A stretch of DNA of 55,933 bases from Sporisorium sorghi. Its lineage: Eukaryota; Basidiomycota; Ustilaginomycetes; Ustilaginales; Ustilaginaceae. The notes under the pieces were generated by a model. The model was not told where the DNA came from. It ran no database searches and saw only the letters and a program-made list of their open reading frames with translations. Both the position numbers and the translations under genes were made by a program. Of the stretch, positions 54,023 to 55,933 are shown one piece after another. Within the stretch, counting starts at the first letter, position 1. Each line of letters begins with the position of its first letter. Where the stretch lies: NCBI GenBank assembly GCA_023212695.1, contig JALCCG010000144.1, positions 1 to 55,933 on the forward strand, given 5' to 3'.

Positions 54023-55132
54023 TTAAGCCTCGGCCTTGACGACGGTGTCCTTGCCCGTGCAGTAGATGCCGTCGAGGAACTTGCGGATGTCCTTGTTGCG
54101 CACCAGCGTGGCGCCGTGCAGCAGTGCGGCCGACTGCGAGACGAGGTCGATGTCGTTGCCCTCGACCAGCACCTGGTCCTTCTGTGCCTTGTCCTCCTGA
54201 ATCGTCACGCCCTCGAGCATGACAATGTTGCGCACGCGCTTCTCGCCCAGGAAGTTGCGGATCTCGGCCGACTTCTTGTCACCGGCAATGATGATGTTGA
54301 TCGGGAAATGGGCATACACCGCACGCATCTTGTACTGGAAGCCAACGGTAACACCCTTGATCATGTTGGCAACGCAGGCCTGCGCAGTTCGCAGGCAAGC
54401 AGCGTGCTTGCGACCAGCGTGCCACACGATGAACTTGATCTTCTGGCCAGCAGGGCTCTTGATGATACGCGCATCAAGGTTCATGTGCTTGAGCGACTGT
54501 TGTTGTGAAAAAAACGAAAAGAGAAAAGAGTCAGCAAGCTGGATGCGTGGTGGAAGGATTGTGTTGGCACGTCGAGCTCTGCGACTTGATTTGGCGAACA
54601 TCAGCAGCAGCATTTGCAGATCCGTCTCGCCTGCCTGCGAATCTGTCCTTGATCTTCCTCCTGACCATCTATTTAACTGGGACTGCGACGACGTCTTCCT
54701 GCTGTGTCCCCTCAACGATCCCACTTTCCGCCCCTGTCGCGTGTCCTCGTCATGCTGTGCATCGTGCTTGCACCGTTCCGTAGCCGCATTCTAATCTTCC
54801 TTCTGTTTCCGAACTTTGCCATGTCGAGATCGTGAATCTCCGAGGTAGCTCGTGGCGACCAAGTGGACTGCTCCTTCTCCCTCCTAATTCGTGTTCCCTT
54901 TCTCTGATCCTAATCTGCCTGTCCTAATCCTCCTTCTACATCCCATCTCGTTATCTGCTGCTGCTGCTCCCACTGCTGAATCAAGTCGTAGTCTCGAACG
55001 TGTGCTGTTGCGTTCGATGCTAACCTTGGTGAGCGAGCCACGGGGACCCTTGACGGTGAAGACGCGGGACGAGACGCTGACGGAAACGTCGGCGGGGACC
55101 GCAAGGTCGAGCTCCTTGAAGATCTGCAGCAT
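54023..55132 (-). CDS. RPL9: 60S ribosomal protein uL6 (yeast L9; spliced)
   Basis: Large-subunit ribosomal protein of 193 aa. Exon 1 (55025-55132) encodes 36 residues, MLQIFKELDLAVPADVSVSV to KGPRGSLTK. The donor is GTTAGC, and a 528-nt intron (54497-55024) ends in ACAACAG with a CTGAC branch site. Exon 2 (54023-54496) starts SLKHMNLDARII and runs through HAGRKHAACLRTAQACVANM, YKMRAVYAHFPINI, EIRNFLGEKRVRNI and RNKDIRKFLDGIY to VVKAEA. The join GPRGSLTK|SLKHMNL matches the family. A further donor-like GTTAGT (55813-55818) and an acceptor just before the ATG suggest an additional 5'-leader intron. Confidence 0.96.
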
Positions 55133-55833
55133 CTTGGATCTGTGGGGGTTGCAACGAAGAGATGAGAGGTCGAGGGTCAGTCTGCTGTTGTATCGGCAAG
55201 GTGTTGGATGCAACACGAATGACAGGACGAGAGGCAGCTAGCACGAGCGGGTTGGGAGGTGTCGAGGCGATGATATGGACGCAGGATCGGGTGCGCATGT
55301 GAACGGAAGAATGGTGCAGATGGGTTGCGATGCATGCTGTGGACCCTTGGCCACCTGAACGTCTTGTTGACGTTGTCAATCGCGTACGACCTTGCTGCTT
55401 TGCTGCTTCTGTGCTGGTCCGTCAACGAACTGGATCTGGTGGTGAGCTCGTCCTACTGCCACGAGCATGCTGCGGTGGATCGATGTCTGGCGTGTCCATC
55501 ATAGTTGAAACCCTGCAGCACCTTCCAACACTTTCTATGGTCTGCCCCTATCAATCCTTTCCCATCGTTCCTTCGCCATGATGTGCAAGCTGAGGGACGC
55601 TATGAACCGATGCGTTATGATCCGTACGTATGCAATAGAACAGTCTGTATAGAATGGTAGAGATGATTGTGTCGAAGGTTGGTGGTCGTGTGGATAGAAA
55701 GCGCCAAGAATTCTTCCGTGGCGATGCAAATAAAGTCGAAGTTGTGGCGCAACGTGCTCGTGCTGCTTTGCCGTCTGTCTGTCGTTGCAAATGGTGCGTA
55801 TGTGGCGAGGATACTAACCTTGAGGTGATGTGA
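55133..55833. other. 5' region of uL6
   Basis: No second gene is supported. The stretch may be mostly a 5'-leader intron (55140-55818) between an untranslated first exon and the coding start. The frames present have no domain. Confidence 0.45.
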
Positions 55834-55848
55834 GGGGGGGGGGGGGGG
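55834..55848. repeat. Poly-G tract (15 nt)
   Basis: Fifteen G followed by further G-rich sequence up to the adapter-like end. Likely sequencing artefact rather than genome. Confidence 0.8.
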
Positions 55849-55865
55849 AGGTGGGGGGCTTGGGC

Positions 55866-55933
55866 AGATCGGAAGAGAGTGGTGGGGGGGAAGGGTGTTT
55901 ATCTCGGGGGGTGCGGGGCCAGGAGCGTCTTTG
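55866..55933. other. Adapter-derived sequence at contig end
   Basis: Starts with AGATCGGAAGAG, the shared start of Illumina TruSeq adapters. Without gaps, about 38 of the next 49 positions (counting these) agree with the read-2 side adapter, including GGG-AA, GTGT and ATCTCGG, and most mismatches read as G. This is low-quality read-through, not fungal DNA. Confidence 0.88.

Noticed and set aside
53444..54508. 354-codon frame covering the IDI1/uL6 flank and uL6 antisense
   Set aside because: Half is 3' flank with repeats and half is the antisense of uL6.
1..55933. tRNA genes, transposons, CRISPR or a metabolite cluster
   Set aside because: A scan by eye found no B-box-like tRNA signature outside coding sequence, no transposase or reverse transcriptase motif, no spaced repeats, and no PKS/NRPS/terpene synthase.

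Overview
The window is nuclear DNA from a basidiomycete fungus, most likely an Ustilaginomycotina smut or Pseudozyma-type yeast. The genes are GC-rich and mostly single-exon. Proteins carry long Ser/Ala/Gln-rich low-complexity stretches. The few introns have fungal signals (GTAAGT-type donors, CTAAC or CTGAC branch sites, CAG acceptors). The genus is an inference. I can support 19 protein-coding genes, five of them spliced. I see no tRNA, rRNA, transposon, CRISPR array or secondary-metabolite cluster.

Left third (1-22.9 kb): a mitochondrial-type PP2C phosphatase; an Itc1/Acf1-like chromatin-remodelling subunit; a DUF2985 membrane protein; the 75-kDa subunit of respiratory complex I; the Hsp90 co-chaperone Aha1, with a 19-nt last coding exon; a bZIP transcription factor; a NIP30/FAM192A-type nuclear protein; and importin alpha. 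Middle (24-31 kb): GTP cyclohydrolase II (first step of riboflavin synthesis) converging on a PPZ-type Ser/Thr phosphatase, then 2.9 kb of microsatellite-rich DNA that may hide a small unresolved gene.

Right part (31-55 kb): a divergent ribosomal protein pair (eL30/eL37); the Paf1-complex subunit Leo1, divergent from the mitochondrial recombination protein Mgm101; a putative eIF4E-binding protein; isovaleryl-CoA dehydrogenase; the Fe-S adaptor Lto1; a Whi3/Scw1 RNA-binding protein; eIF3k, divergent from isopentenyl-diphosphate isomerase; and ribosomal protein uL6. Several of these act in mRNA handling or translation, but there is no operon logic: these are ordinary housekeeping genes in convergent and divergent pairs.

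I did not find a new multi-gene system. The clearest unexpected signals concern the assembly. Both N gaps are flanked by exact duplicated sequence (79 and 78 nt), each pair offset by exactly 177 nt, so both gaps look artificial. The last about 68 bases look like error-rich Illumina adapter after a poly-G run. The biological points most worth checking are the Aha1 micro-exon, the start codon of the PPZ phosphatase, the split RRM of the Whi3-like protein, the eIF4E-binding motif, the Tyr terminus of Lto1, and the unresolved stretch at 30.3-30.9 kb.
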